Shown in pieces: positions 18,040 through 31,361 of a stretch of DNA of 64,000 nucleotides. This DNA comes from UBA10649 sp963700745 (lineage in GTDB: Bacteria; Actinomycetota; Actinomycetes; S36-B12), in assembly GCA_963700745.1 (NCBI GenBank), contig CAVOYT010000001.1:381150-445149 (forward strand), read 5' to 3'. Position numbers and translations under genes: made by a program. Below the pieces are notes generated by a model. The model did not search any database. It was not told where the DNA came from and saw only the letters and a list, made by a program, of their open reading frames with translations. The first letter of the stretch is position 1; every line of letters begins with the position of its first letter.

Positions 18040-19512
18040 GTGACCAGCACCCGTCCCTCCGTCGTCGTGATCCTGGCGGCTGGCGAGGGCACCCGCATGA
18101 AGTCGGCCACGCCGAAGGTCCTGCACCCGGTGGCCGGTCGATCGCTCCTCGGTCACGTCATCGAGGCCGCGGCCACCCTTGAGCCCCGCCACCTCGTGGT
18201 CGTCGTCGGACACGGCCGTGACGAGGTGTGTGCGCATATCGAGGAGATCGCGCCGTGGGCGATCACGGTGGTCCAGGAGGAGCGCAACGGAACCGGTCAC
18301 GCGGTGCGCATCGCCCTCGCCGACCTGGCGGGGCGGGGCATCTCCACGACCGACGGACCGGTCGTGGTCCTCACCGGGGACACCCCCCTGCTCACCGGCC
18401 GCACGCTCGTGGGCCTGCTGCTAGAGCATGACGCCACGGGGGCGTCGGCGACCGTCCTCACCGCCCGACTCCCGCGGCCCGACGGGTACGGACGCATCGT
18501 CCGCGAGCAGGACGGTTCGGTCAGCGCGATCGTGGAGGACAAGGATGCGAGCGACGAGCAGTTGCGCATCGACGAGATCAACTCGGGTATGTACGCGTTC
18601 GTCGCCGATCGGCTGGCCCGATCCCTGACCCAGATCACCACCGACAACGCCCAGGGCGAGGAGTACCTGACCGACGTGGTCGGGCTGCTGCGGGCCGACG
18701 GTGAGGTCGTCTCGGCCTCGCTGTGCACGGACGCGGACGAGATCCTCGGGGTGAACGACCGAGTCCAGCTGGCCCAGGCGGCTGCCATCATGCGCGACCG
18801 CATCAACGACCGCTGGATGCGCGACGGCGTCTCCATCCTCGATCCCGCCACGACCTGGCTCGATGTCGACGTCGATCTCGAGGCCGATGTCGTGCTCCGC
18901 CCGCAGGTGACCCTGAGGGGGCCGACATCGGTGGCCACCGGTGCCCTGATCGGGCCTGGGACGACGCTGGTCGCGTGCGAGGTCGGTGGCGGCGCCGAGG
19001 TCATCCACACCTGGGCGGAGCTCGCCGTGATCGGCGAGGGCGCCCGGGTCGGACCGTTCACCTACCTGCGACCTGGCACCGTGCTCGGGCGGGGAACCCG
19101 GGCCGGCGCCTACGTCGAGATCAAGAACTCCTCGATCGGGGACTACGCCAAGGTGCCCCACCTGTCGTACGTCGGAGACGCCCAGGTCGGCACCGGCTCC
19201 AACATCGGGGCGGCGACGATCGTCGTGAACTACGACGGCGTCGAGAAGCACCGGACCGTTGTCGGCGATCACGTACGGATCGGGAGCGACACCATGCTCG
19301 TCGCCCCCGTCACCGTGGGCGACGGCGCCTACACCGCGGCCGGCTCCGTGATCACGGACGACGTGCCGGCCGGAGCCATGGCGGTCGGCCGGGCGCGTCA
19401 GCGCAATATCGACGGATGGGTGCAGCGGCGTCGGCCCGGTTCCCCGGCCGCGGAGGCCGCCGAGCGTGCCCCTCATGACCCACCGAGCGACCCCCCGTCC
19501 CAACAATCGTAG
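18040..19512 (+). CDS. glmU: Bifunctional GlcNAc-1-phosphate uridyltransferase / glucosamine-1-phosphate acetyltransferase
   Basis: Makes UDP-GlcNAc for peptidoglycan. 490 residues from the GTG at 18040, with GAGGAA six bases upstream; the ORF is open further upstream without family similarity. N-terminal uridyltransferase: LAAGEGTRMKS, GNGTGHA-like segment RNGTGHAVRIAL, EINSGMYAF. C-terminal left-handed beta-helix acetyltransferase with hexapeptide repeats from about residue 265, including NYDGVEKHRT and catalytic His in that loop. The tail after residue 460 is Pro-rich and disordered. prs follows within ten bases. Confidence 0.96.
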   Translation: MTSTRPSVVVILAAGEGTRMKSATPKVLHPVAGRSLLGHVIEAAATLEPRHLVVVVGHGRDEVCAHIEEIAPWAITVVQEERNGTGHAVRIALADLAGRGISTTDGPVVVLTGDTPLLTGRTLVGLLLEHDATGASATVLTARLPRPDGYGRIVREQDGSVSAIVEDKDASDEQLRIDEINSGMYAFVADRLARSLTQITTDNAQGEEYLTDVVGLLRADGEVVSASLCTDADEILGVNDRVQLAQAAAIMRDRINDRWMRDGVSILDPATTWLDVDVDLEADVVLRPQVTLRGPTSVATGALIGPGTTLVACEVGGGAEVIHTWAELAVIGEGARVGPFTYLRPGTVLGRGTRAGAYVEIKNSSIGDYAKVPHLSYVGDAQVGTGSNIGAATIVVNYDGVEKHRTVVGDHVRIGSDTMLVAPVTVGDGAYTAAGSVITDDVPAGAMAVGRARQRNIDGWVQRRRPGSPAAEAAERAPHDPPSDPPSQQS

Positions 19513-19520
19513 GAGCCTTG

Positions 19521-20522
19521 GTGTCACAGGTCTTGGTACCGAACCAGAAGCGGCTGGTCCTTCTGGCTGGCCGCTCGTACCCGGCGTTGGCACAGGAGGT
19601 GGCGGACGAGCTCGACATCCCGCTGTCGCCGACGCTGGCCTATGACTTCGCCAACGGCGAGATCTTCGTGCGGTTCCAGGAGTCGGTGCGTGGCACGGAC
19701 GCGTTCGTGCTGCAGAGTCACACGACGCCGATCAACAAGTGGATCATGGAGCAGCTCATCATGATCGACGCGCTCAAGCGCGCGTCGGCGAAGCGCATCA
19801 CCGTCATCGTGCCCTTCTACGGCTATGCCCGACAGGACAAGAAGCACCGCGGCCGCGAGCCCATCTCCGCGCGCCTCATCGCGGACCTGTTCAAGACCGC
19901 CGGTGCGGACCGGCTCATGACGGTCGACCTGCACACCTCCCAGATCCAGGGATTCTTCGACGGCCCCGTCGACCACCTCTTCGCCATGCCACTCCTGGCC
20001 CGGCACGTTGCGTCGAAGGTCGATCGGGAGCGCATCACGGTCGTCTCGCCCGACGCCGGTCGCGTACGCGTTGCCGAGAGGTGGACCGACATCCTCGGTG
20101 CCCCGCTGGCGATCATCCACAAGCGTCGCGACCCGGACATCCCAAACCAGGTCAGGGTCTTCGAGGTCGTGGGCGACGTGCAGGACCGCGTGTGCGTCCT
20201 CGTCGACGACATGATCGACACCGGCGGCACGATCGTGAAGGCCGCGGAGACCCTCTTCGAGAACGGCGCCGCGGACGTCATCGTCGCCGCGACCCACGCG
20301 ATCCTGAGCGATCCGGCCCGGGAGCGCCTGCAGGAATCCCAGATCTCCGAGGTCGTCGTGACCAACACGCTGCCCATCGCCGAGGACCGCCAGTTCGAGA
20401 AGCTGACGGTCCTGTCGATCGCGCCGATCCTGGCGAAGGCCATCACCGAGGTGTTCACGGACGGGTCCGTCACCAGCATGTTCGAGGACGAGTCGCCCTC
20501 TGCGGTGGCCTCCTCCCACTAG
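19521..20522 (+). CDS. prs: Ribose-phosphate pyrophosphokinase (PRPP synthetase)
   Basis: Makes PRPP from ribose-5-phosphate and ATP, for nucleotides, NAD (see nadC), His and Trp. 333 residues from the GTG at 19521; AGGAG at 19511-19515 gives good spacing to this codon but is too close to the TTG at 19518. Motifs: FANGEIFVRFQESVRG, the flexible loop FYGYARQDKKHRGREPIS, and the PRPP loop VLVDDMIDTGGTI. glmU-prs is the usual actinobacterial order. Confidence 0.96.
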   Translation: MSQVLVPNQKRLVLLAGRSYPALAQEVADELDIPLSPTLAYDFANGEIFVRFQESVRGTDAFVLQSHTTPINKWIMEQLIMIDALKRASAKRITVIVPFYGYARQDKKHRGREPISARLIADLFKTAGADRLMTVDLHTSQIQGFFDGPVDHLFAMPLLARHVASKVDRERITVVSPDAGRVRVAERWTDILGAPLAIIHKRRDPDIPNQVRVFEVVGDVQDRVCVLVDDMIDTGGTIVKAAETLFENGAADVIVAATHAILSDPARERLQESQISEVVVTNTLPIAEDRQFEKLTVLSIAPILAKAITEVFTDGSVTSMFEDESPSAVASSH

Positions 20523-20658
20523 GGGCTAGACTGGGGCAACCCTCGGCGAGGGTGACCGTCGTGCGCACAGACCGTGCAGCGCGAAAGTCACCGTGATCGA
20601 CGTGGTCGGCGCCCACCGGCGTTGCCGAGGTGACCGACGATGACCGAGGAGTCCTGAC

Positions 20659-21240
20659 GTGACGACCGTTGCACTATCCGCTGTTCCGCGTTCCGATTTC
20701 GGCAAGGGCGCCGCCCGCCGGATTCGCCGTGACGGGAACATCCCCGCCGTGATCTACGGCGAGGGCACCGAGTTGGTCCACGTGGCCCTGCCCACCCACG
20801 ATCTCGACCTCGCGCTGCGCAAGCCCCGAGTCGTCCTGTCGATCACGTTCGAGGGCGGCACCGTTGTGGTGAAGCCCCGCGACGTCCAGCGCGACCCGGT
20901 CAAGCGGAACCTCGAGCACGTCGACCTGGTGGTCATCTCGACCCAGGAGGCGCGCGAGCGCTCGGACATGGCCGACGCGATCCGGGCCGCCACCGCCGCT
21001 GCCGAGGAGGCCGGCATGGATGCCGCCGCCGTGGTGCAGGCGCTCGAGGCGGCCGTCGCCGCTGGAGAGGACCCCACCGAAGCGGTCAAGCACGCCGTGG
21101 CGGACGCAGCGTCGAAGGCCGAGGCCTACGCCGAAGCTGCTGCTCACGAGGCAGATGTCGAGGCGGCCGAGGCAGCCGAGGCGGCCATCGGCATGGAGAC
21201 GGTGGAGGCTCCCGAGGGAGCCGAAGCCGAGTCGGAGTAG
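20659..21240 (+). CDS. rplY: 50S ribosomal protein L25 (Ctc form)
   Basis: Binds 5S rRNA in the large subunit. 193 residues: the L25 domain (residues 1-95, DFGKGAARRIRRDGNIPAVI) and a C-terminal extension that in the Ctc form is a beta domain. Here the extension is very Ala/Glu-rich (EAAEAAEAAIGMETVEAPEG) and probably helical or disordered. Starts at GTG 20659. The 136-base gap upstream contains a -10-like TAGACT at 20526-20531, so it may have its own promoter. Confidence 0.93.
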   Translation: MTTVALSAVPRSDFGKGAARRIRRDGNIPAVIYGEGTELVHVALPTHDLDLALRKPRVVLSITFEGGTVVVKPRDVQRDPVKRNLEHVDLVVISTQEARERSDMADAIRAATAAAEEAGMDAAAVVQALEAAVAAGEDPTEAVKHAVADAASKAEAYAEAAAHEADVEAAEAAEAAIGMETVEAPEGAEAESE

Positions 21241-21249
21241 TCCGGCACC

Positions 21250-21846
21250 TTGTCGAGCAGTCCGTGGCTGGTCGTCGGGCTCGGAAACCCGGGCCCGGAG
21301 TACGCGTCCACCCGGCACAACGTCGGCTTCCTCGTCACGGACGCGCTGGCCGACCAGATCGGGTCGCGGATGGCGCGCCACAAGCGCGCACATGCGCTCG
21401 CAGCAGAGGGCAAGCTCGGCATACCCGGATCCCTCACCCATCTGGTGCTGGCGGAGCCGCTGTCGTTCATGAACGAGTCGGGCGGTCCGGTCAAGGCCCT
21501 GATGTCGTTCTACGGCGTGGTCCCCGAGCGCATGATCGTCGTCCACGACGAGCTCGACATCCCGTTCTCGGCGATCCGGGTGAAATTCGGCGGCGGCGAC
21601 AACGGGCACAACGGACTCAAGAGCATCCGCAAGGCCCTGGGCACTGGTGACTTCTACCGGGTCCGGGTGGGCATCGGCCGGCCGCCGGGGCGTCAGGACG
21701 CCGCGGACTTCGTGCTCAAGCCGTTCCCGTCCGCCGAGCGCAAGGAGCTGCCGGAGGTGGTCCAGCGGGCCGCCGAAGCGGCCGAGTGCCTGATGACCGA
21801 CGGGCTCGAGACCACCCAGAACCGGTTCAACTCCGGGCCGTCCTGA
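21250..21846 (+). CDS. pth: Peptidyl-tRNA hydrolase
   Basis: Recycles peptidyl-tRNA released by stalled ribosomes. 198 residues from a TTG start nine bases after rplY. Motifs: VVGLGNPGPEYASTRHNVGF (with the catalytic His in RHNVGF), PLSFMNESGGPV, VVHDELDIPFSAIRVKFGGG and GHNGLKSI. The rplY-pth pair is typical. The TTG is chosen because the sequence from SSSPWLVVGLGNPG fits the family and no other start precedes the motif. Confidence 0.94.
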   Translation: MSSSPWLVVGLGNPGPEYASTRHNVGFLVTDALADQIGSRMARHKRAHALAAEGKLGIPGSLTHLVLAEPLSFMNESGGPVKALMSFYGVVPERMIVVHDELDIPFSAIRVKFGGGDNGHNGLKSIRKALGTGDFYRVRVGIGRPPGRQDAADFVLKPFPSAERKELPEVVQRAAEAAECLMTDGLETTQNRFNSGPS

Positions 21847-21881
21847 CCCGACCGAAGCGCGACACACGAGAAGAGGCACGC

Positions 21882-22690
21882 ATGCCCGCCAGATCCGACG
21901 CTGAGTTGTCCCGCGAGGTCGCGCAGGAGGCCGGGCGGCTGCTGCTCGACCTGCGGTCGTCCTTCGGACCCGTCGAGGACAAGGATGCGGCGAACGCCCT
22001 GCGCAAGCAGGCCGATCGCACCTCGCACGAGCTGATCATGGAGCGGCTCGGCGCCGCCCGTCCCGACGACGCCATCCTCAGCGAGGAGGGCAAGGACGAC
22101 GCGGTGCGGCTGTCCGCCGAGCGAGTGTGGATCGTCGACCCACTCGACGGGACCTACGAGTACGGGCAGGGCCGCTCGGACTTCGCGGTTCACATCGCGC
22201 TGTGGCAGCCCGAGGGCTCGATCCTGTCGGCTACGACCGTTGATCTGCCGGCGCAGGGACTGACCAGATCCGTGCTCGACGTCGTGGACGAACCGGCACC
22301 CCTGCCGCACGACCGTCCGCTGCGGATCGTCGCCTCGCGCAGCCGCCCTCCCGCGACGCTGCCGCTGACCGTGGAGATCCTCGGGCGCCGGCTCGCAGAG
22401 GCGGGCCTGTCCGACCGGGGCGTGGAGATCGTCGACGTCGGTTCCGTTGGGGCGAAGGTGAACGAGCTGATCACCGGTCGCGCTGAGGCGTACGTCCATG
22501 ACACCGGGTTCTACGAGTGGGACGTGGCGGCTCCGTACGGTGTGGCGCTCCACTACGGCCTCGTGCCCTCGCACGTCGACGGCAGCACAGTGCTGTTCAA
22601 CGCCATGCCCCCGTACGTGACCGACCTGCTGGTCAGCCATCCGGCTCTCGTCGGCCTGCTGCGCGAGAGCCTCCGGGAGGCTGCTTCCTC

Positions 22691-22694
<4 letters not shown>
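21882..22694 (+). CDS. cysQ: 3'(2'),5'-bisphosphate nucleotidase / inositol monophosphatase family protein
   Basis: Magnesium- and lithium-sensitive phosphatase fold. 270 residues from the ATG at 21882 with GAAGAGG upstream. Metal motifs: ILSEEGKDD (motif 1 Glu) and WIVDPLDGTYEYGQG (motif 2), then EWDVAAPYGV near the end. The CysQ assignment (clearing PAP from sulfate assimilation) fits the actinobacterial CysQ type, but inositol-phosphate activity cannot be excluded. The stop overlaps the mfd start. Confidence 0.83.
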
Positions 22695-26241
<3,547 letters not shown>

Positions 26242-26245
<4 letters not shown>

Positions 26246-26853
26246 CCTCACCCCGCCGTTCGCGCCTTGCCCTGGCTGCCGCCGCCGTCGCGGCCACGGC
26301 GCTCCTCCTCTCGGGATGTGCGGACCAGCAGGCCGGCTCGGCCGCGACCGTGGGCGACACCCGGATCTCCGAGCAGGCGCTGACCGCGCAGGTGGAGGAG
26401 GTCCTGGTCGCCAAGGGGCAGCCGACCACGTCGAAGGACCAGAGCCTGGTGACCCAGACGCTCGGGCGCATGATCACGATGGAGCTTGTCGAGCGACTGT
26501 CCGTGCGCGAGGGGGTGGAGGTCACCCAGGGCCAGATCGACGAAGTGCTCGCCAACTACGCCGGGCAGGTCGGCGGAGAGCAGGCGGTCGTGGACGTGTT
26601 CATCGAGCAGAACGTTGCCCCGTCGCAGCTTGAGTCCCTCATCCGCCTGCAGCTCCAGGCGCAGGAGCTCGGCATCGTCCTGAACCCGCAAGGCTCTGCG
26701 GAGGAGCAGGGCCAGGCCGTCTTCGAGGCCGCCGGCGCCCTCAGCGAGGAGCTCGGCACCACCGTGAGTCCCCGCTACGGCACCTGGGACCCCTCGACAC
26801 TCGCCCTGGGACCGACACCCGACGACCTGTCCATGCCGCCCGCACTCGGCTGA
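26242..26853 (+). CDS. SurA N-terminal domain lipoprotein
   Basis: Exported lipoprotein with a lipobox (LLLSGC, Cys about residue 28) after an Ala-rich signal peptide. Residues 45-150 match the SurA N-terminal chaperone domain layout (TVGDTRISEQALTAQVEEVL, then helices). There is no parvulin prolyl isomerase domain, so it is not a complete SurA. 203 residues. It overlaps mfd (ATGA) and mazG (one base), a conserved position in the class, but its clients are unknown. Confidence 0.82.
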
Positions 26854-27524
26854 TGGCGCGCCCGGGCGAGCACCTGCTCGACCTCGTGGCGGTGATGGAC
26901 CGCCTTCGCTCGCCGGGCGGTTGCCCCTGGGACGCCCGGCAGACGCACGAATCCCTCGTCGAGTACCTCGTCGAGGAGGCCTATGAGACGGTCGAGGCGA
27001 TCGAGGAGTCCGATCGCGAGGGCCTGCGCGAGGAGCTCGGAGACCTGCTCCTGCAGGTCGTCTTCCATGCCCGGATCGCAGCCGAGGACCCCGCCGATCC
27101 CTGGACTATCGACGATGTCGCGGACGGCATTGTCGAGAAGCTGATCGCTCGGCATCCGCATGTGTTCGGCGAGGCCACGGCCGAGTCGGCCGAGCAGGTC
27201 GAGGCCAACTGGCATGCGCAGAAGGCTCGGGAGAAGGGCCGCGAGTCGGTCACCGACGGCATTCCATCGGCGCTCCCGGCGCTGGTGCACGCGGGCAAGG
27301 TCCTGTCGCGCAGCGCCGCGTTGGAGGACCGACTCCCGAGACTCGAGTCGCGGGACGCGGCCGAGTCGGTGATGGCAGACGTGGCGGACGAGCGGTCGTT
27401 CGGGGACCTGCTCGTCGCCCTCGTCGCGATCGGACGCGAGCGTGGCTTCGATGCCGAGTCGGCGGCGCGCGTCGCGTCCCGTCGACGAATCGCCGCCATC
27501 CGCGAGGTCGAAGGGCTCGCGTGA
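26853..27524 (+). CDS. mazG: Nucleoside triphosphate pyrophosphohydrolase MazG
   Basis: Hydrolyses NTPs to NMP and pyrophosphate, a house-cleaning and stress role. 223 residues. The MazG domain has CPWDARQTHESLVEYLVEE, the metal-binding EExxE-type helices (EEAYETVEAIEE, LREELGDLLLQVVFHARIA) and a His-rich segment RHPHVFGE. The second half is weaker, as in actinobacterial MazG. ATG 26853 shares a base with the upstream stop; the end overlaps the next gene. Confidence 0.93.
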   Translation: MARPGEHLLDLVAVMDRLRSPGGCPWDARQTHESLVEYLVEEAYETVEAIEESDREGLREELGDLLLQVVFHARIAAEDPADPWTIDDVADGIVEKLIARHPHVFGEATAESAEQVEANWHAQKAREKGRESVTDGIPSALPALVHAGKVLSRSAALEDRLPRLESRDAAESVMADVADERSFGDLLVALVAIGRERGFDAESAARVASRRRIAAIREVEGLA

Positions 27525-29156
27525 GCGTCACCGAGGAGTTCCACGCGCTGGCTGAGAGGATCGTCGACGATCTGCTCGAGGCCGACCCGGTCGGCGCCAC
27601 GTCCCTCGGCGACCACCGGTTCGATGACCGACTTCCCGATCTCTCCGCGAACGCGGTCGAAGCGCGGGTGCGAACCATGGACGACCACCTGACCGCCCTC
27701 GATGCCGTCGACGACGTCGAGCTCGACGTGACCGATCTCGTGGATCTGGAGATCCTGCGCGCTCGGCTCCTGCGATCGGTCTTCGAGATCCGGGACATCC
27801 GTCGGCAGGAGTGGGACCCGATGGTGTGGAACCCCGGCACGGCCCTGCACCTGCTGATGTCCCGTGACTTCGCTCCGGCGGAGGAGCGCGCCGCGTCACT
27901 GCGCGGCCGGCTGGCCGCCGTCCCTGAGCTGCTCTCTGCCGCCCGAAGCGAGCTGAGCGACATGTCTGCGCTGCACGTCGAGACGGCTCTCGCCCAGCTG
28001 GAGGGGACTCGGCGCCTCATCGACACCGACGCCCGAAGGCTCGTCGACGAGCAGGTTGCCGACGATGCCGTCGAGGCCGTCGCGGACTTCAGCGGGTGGT
28101 TGACGGAACGGCTGCCGCAGTCGACCCGCAGCCCACGACTGGGCGAGCTCGTCTATGGGGGTGCGTTGTGGCACGCCATGGACGACGACACATCCGCCGA
28201 ACTCCTGCTGACGGACGCGCGCGCGCATCTGGACCTGCTGGGGGAGCAGCTCGCGCACGCGGCCCGGGCGTACCTCGGTCCGCAAGCGCCGGTGTCCGAT
28301 GACGAGGCTGTTCGCACCGCCCTCGAGCGGGTGGCGAGTCAGGCGGTCGTCACGGACGCGACCCTCCTGCCGCTGATGGCCGGCGCTCTTGAGCGCACGA
28401 CCGCGTTCGTGCGCGAGCGCGAACTGGTGACCGTGCCGGACGTCGAAGTACGCCTGATCGACATGCCGGAGATCCACCGCGGCGTGGCCGTGGCCTACTG
28501 CGATGCGCCGGGGCCGCTGGAGAGCGCCGCTGTGGCCACGTATGTGGCCGTCGCGCCGACACCGCCGGACTGGGACGAGGAGCGGATCGGGTCCTTCTAC
28601 CGCGAGTACAACGGCGTGCAGCTGCACAACCTGACGGTGCACGAGGCGATGCCGGGCCACGTGCTCCAACTGGCCCACGCGCAGCGGCTGGCGTCGCCCA
28701 CTCGGGTTCGCCGGTTCGGGCGCAGTGGCGTCTTCGTCGAGGGATGGGCGGTGTACTCGGAGGAGCTGCATGGTCGAGCGCGGCTACGCGCCCGATGACG
28801 ATGACCGTTCAGGTCTGGCGCTGCGCCTGCAGCAGCTGAAGATGCAGACCCGCGTGGTGATCAATGCGATCCTCGACATCTCGGTCCACGCACACGACAT
28901 GACCGAGTCCGAGGCTCTGGCCCTCATGATGGATCGCGGATTCCAGGAGGAGGGCGAGGCCGTCGGCAAGTGGCGTCGTGCGCTCCTCACGGCTGCCCAG
29001 CTGCCCACCTACTACGCGGGCTACCGAGCCGTGTCGGGCATCGTTGCCGACCTCAGGGTGCTGCATCCGGACTGGAGCGATGCCCAGGTGCATGATCTCG
29101 TCCTCGCGCACGGCTCGCCCGCGCCGCGGCATCTGCGGACCCTGCTCGGCATCTAG
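27521..29156 (+). CDS. DUF885 family metallopeptidase-like protein (one frameshift)
   Basis: Predicted zinc peptidase of the DUF885 family. About 545 residues when the frame slip near 28,768 is corrected (an extra C in GAGCTGCATGGTC). The zinc motif HEAMPGH (in LHNLTVHEAMPGHVLQLAHA) lies before the slip, and GVFVEGWAVYSEEL supplies the expected downstream Glu. The C-terminal part continues as MVERGYAPDDDDRSG and ends RHLRTLLGI. No signal peptide, so probably cytoplasmic. The substrate is unknown. The start overlaps mazG. Confidence 0.85.
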
Positions 29157-29245
29157 GCCCGCTTCGGCTACGACGCGGACCCTTGCTCCGGAATCGACCG
29201 AATCGACGGCAGACTGAGGGCACTGGGGCGGGTCAGGAGCACAGC

Positions 29246-29570
29246 ATGACAACGCAATTCGGTTCACAGGTGATGTCGGCAGGCTCGGCAGTTCCCTTCG
29301 AGGAGGTCGAGGCGGTTGCGCGACGATGGGCGTCGGAACGGGGCGTCCCGACCTTCCGGAGCGAGACAGTTCTCCTCGCGGAGGACGCGGGTCACGATCG
29401 TGGCCAGCGTCGACTTCGACGACGAGGAGAGCTCATCGTGGCACTCTCGGAGGATCCGGCCCAGTCTCGTGGCTGGGCCACGATCGGCGAGATGAGCCCG
29501 TGCTCGCCTCGACGGTGAGCGTGAATGGATCGACGGTCACTGGCGGATGTCGATCGTCAACGCCGACTGA
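29246..29570 (+). CDS. Small hypothetical protein with frameshifts
   Basis: Begins MTTQFGSQVMSAGSAVPFEE with CAGGAG upstream. The frame seems to slip at least twice; the pieces suggest an original of about 105 residues ending near DGHWRMSIVNAD. I do not recognise a family. It sits alone between the DUF885 gene and the convergent DM13 gene and may be a real small protein damaged by sequence errors. Confidence 0.4.
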
Positions 29571-29573
29571 GAA

Positions 29574-30143
29574 CTAGGCCGGTAGGATCTCCGCGGCCCC
29601 GAAGGACACGTCGAATCGGTCGCACCAGATCGAGATGCTGGTCAGGTCTTGAAGATCCACGTCGGCCGGGATCGGATAGTTCTGGTTGCCCTTGTTCCCC
29701 TTCAACGAGCCCAGGTCGGCATACGCCCCGTCGTCGAAGACCCGCCAGCCGTCCTCGCCGTCGATGACCGGCGCGTCACTGAGCCACACCTTCAGGTCCG
29801 GGCCGTCGCTGGTGTCCAGTCCCTCGATGCGCAGGACGCGCGTGCCGTCGGCCAGCTGCAGGACACGCACGGTGCCCTCGGTGGCGTGCTCGTGCGAGAT
29901 GAACGATCCGGCCGCCAGGACGACGGGTTCGGCGGGAGGCGGCGTAGTCGTGGCCGTATCGGCGGTGGCCGTGTCTGCGGTCGGCGCAACGCTCGCGGGC
30001 GCCACCGCGGGCAGGGCCTCGTTCACCGTCGTGCTGGTGAACAGTCGCCACGGTTGGAAGGCCGCGAGACCGACGGTGACGGCCACCAGGCCGACGACGA
30101 TGAGCGGGACGAGCACCTTGGGGTTACGTAGTCGCGTGAGCAT
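29574..30143 (-). CDS. DM13 domain protein, membrane-anchored
   Basis: 189 residues. One N-terminal membrane segment (VLVPLIVVGLVAVTVGLAAF, about 10-30), a Thr/Ala/Pro-rich linker (ATADTATTTPPPAEP) and a DM13 domain from about residue 75 (GSFISHEHATEGTVRVLQLA, DGPDLKVWLSDAP, SISIWCDRFDVSFGAAEI). DM13 domains are thought to be redox or electron-transfer modules; the single Cys in SIWCDRF is the family's conserved one. It faces outside the cell. No partner is evident nearby. Confidence 0.85.
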   Translation of the reverse strand: MLTRLRNPKVLVPLIVVGLVAVTVGLAAFQPWRLFTSTTVNEALPAVAPASVAPTADTATADTATTTPPPAEPVVLAAGSFISHEHATEGTVRVLQLADGTRVLRIEGLDTSDGPDLKVWLSDAPVIDGEDGWRVFDDGAYADLGSLKGNKGNQNYPIPADVDLQDLTSISIWCDRFDVSFGAAEILPA

Positions 30144-30267
30144 GCATCCACTTTGGCAGCCCCGACGGGCCCGACCCCGCCGTTGAGATTACGAGGTGAT
30201 GACGCTTGCCGGACGCCATGGATGTGGAGCAGACTCACGCGCTACGGGGCGACCGCAGGGAGCATCG

Positions 30268-31361
30268 ATGATCGTCGCGATCGGAACGCGCAAGGGCCTC
30301 TGGCTGGCGGAGGGTGCCGGTGAGGACTGGACCCTGATCGGCCCGCACTTTCCCATGCAGGAGGTCACCGCGCTCGCGCGTCTGGACACCGGGGCGTCCC
30401 CCGCCTGCTGGCCGGGGTCATGAGTCCGCACTGGGGGGCGGGCATCGCCACGTCGGATGACCTCGGCGCAACGTGGAGCGAGCCGTCGGGCGATGCCATC
30501 CGCTTCGGGCCACAGGACGAGGCGTCACTGGAGCGGGTGTGGCAGATCCAGCAGGATCCCCATCGTCCGGGCGTCGTGTGGGCAGGCTGCGAGCCCACCT
30601 CGCTGTGGCGCAGTGATGATGGGGGCTCGTCGTTCTCACTCGTCCGCGGGCTCTGGGACCACCCTCACCGACCCCAGTGGGCGCCGGGGTTTGGCGGGGC
30701 TGCAGTGCACACCGTCGTACCACGGGATGAGCGCACCGTGGTCGTGGCCATGAGCACCGGCGGGGTGTACCGATCGGAGGACGACGGTGGATCCTGGCGG
30801 CCGACCAACGCGGGTATCTCGGCGAAGTTCTTCCCCGACCCCTACCCGGAGTTCGGTCAGTGCGTGCACAAGGTGGCGGCCGATGGTGGCGACGCCGCAG
30901 TGCTGTTCGCGCAGAACCACCACGGCGTCTACCGGTCCGATGACGACGGGCTGACCTGGACCTCCATCGCGGATGGGCTTCCGTCCGATTTCGGCTTCGT
31001 CATGCTGGCGCACCCGGCGCGCGGGGGAACCGCCTGGGTCGTGCCCCTCGTCGCGGATGCTGACCGGATCCCGCCGGACGGACGGCTGCGGGTCTGGCGC
31101 ACGGTGGACGGCGGGGGCACCTGGACGCCGTCGGAGTCTGGATTGCCTGACGAGTGCTGGACCGTCGTGCTGCGCGATGCCGCCGATGCGGTCGCCGTCG
31201 ATGGTGCCGGACCGGCAACCGTGGTGTTCGGAACCCGCGACGGCTGCGTCTACGTCAGCAGTGACGATGGTGTGACGTTCACGCAGTTGGCCGCCCACCT
31301 GCCAGACGTCCTGTGCGTGCGGGTCATCGACGTCACACGACCGCTCGACACCGCTTCCTGA
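30268..31361 (+). CDS. BNR-repeat / sialidase-fold exo-glycosidase-like protein (one frameshift)
   Basis: Beta-propeller protein with Asp-box repeats: TSDDLGATWSEPS, RSDDGGSSFSLV, RSEDDGGSWRPT, RSDDDGLTWTSI, RTVDGGGTWTPS and SSDDGVTFTQL. It starts at ATG 30268 (MIVAIGTRKGLWLAEG) and the frame slips near 30,400; together about 363 residues. No signal peptide. It is probably a photosynthesis-assembly-factor or sialidase-like propeller with unknown ligand. Its 3' end overlaps the convergent lipoprotein gene by 29 bases. Confidence 0.78.
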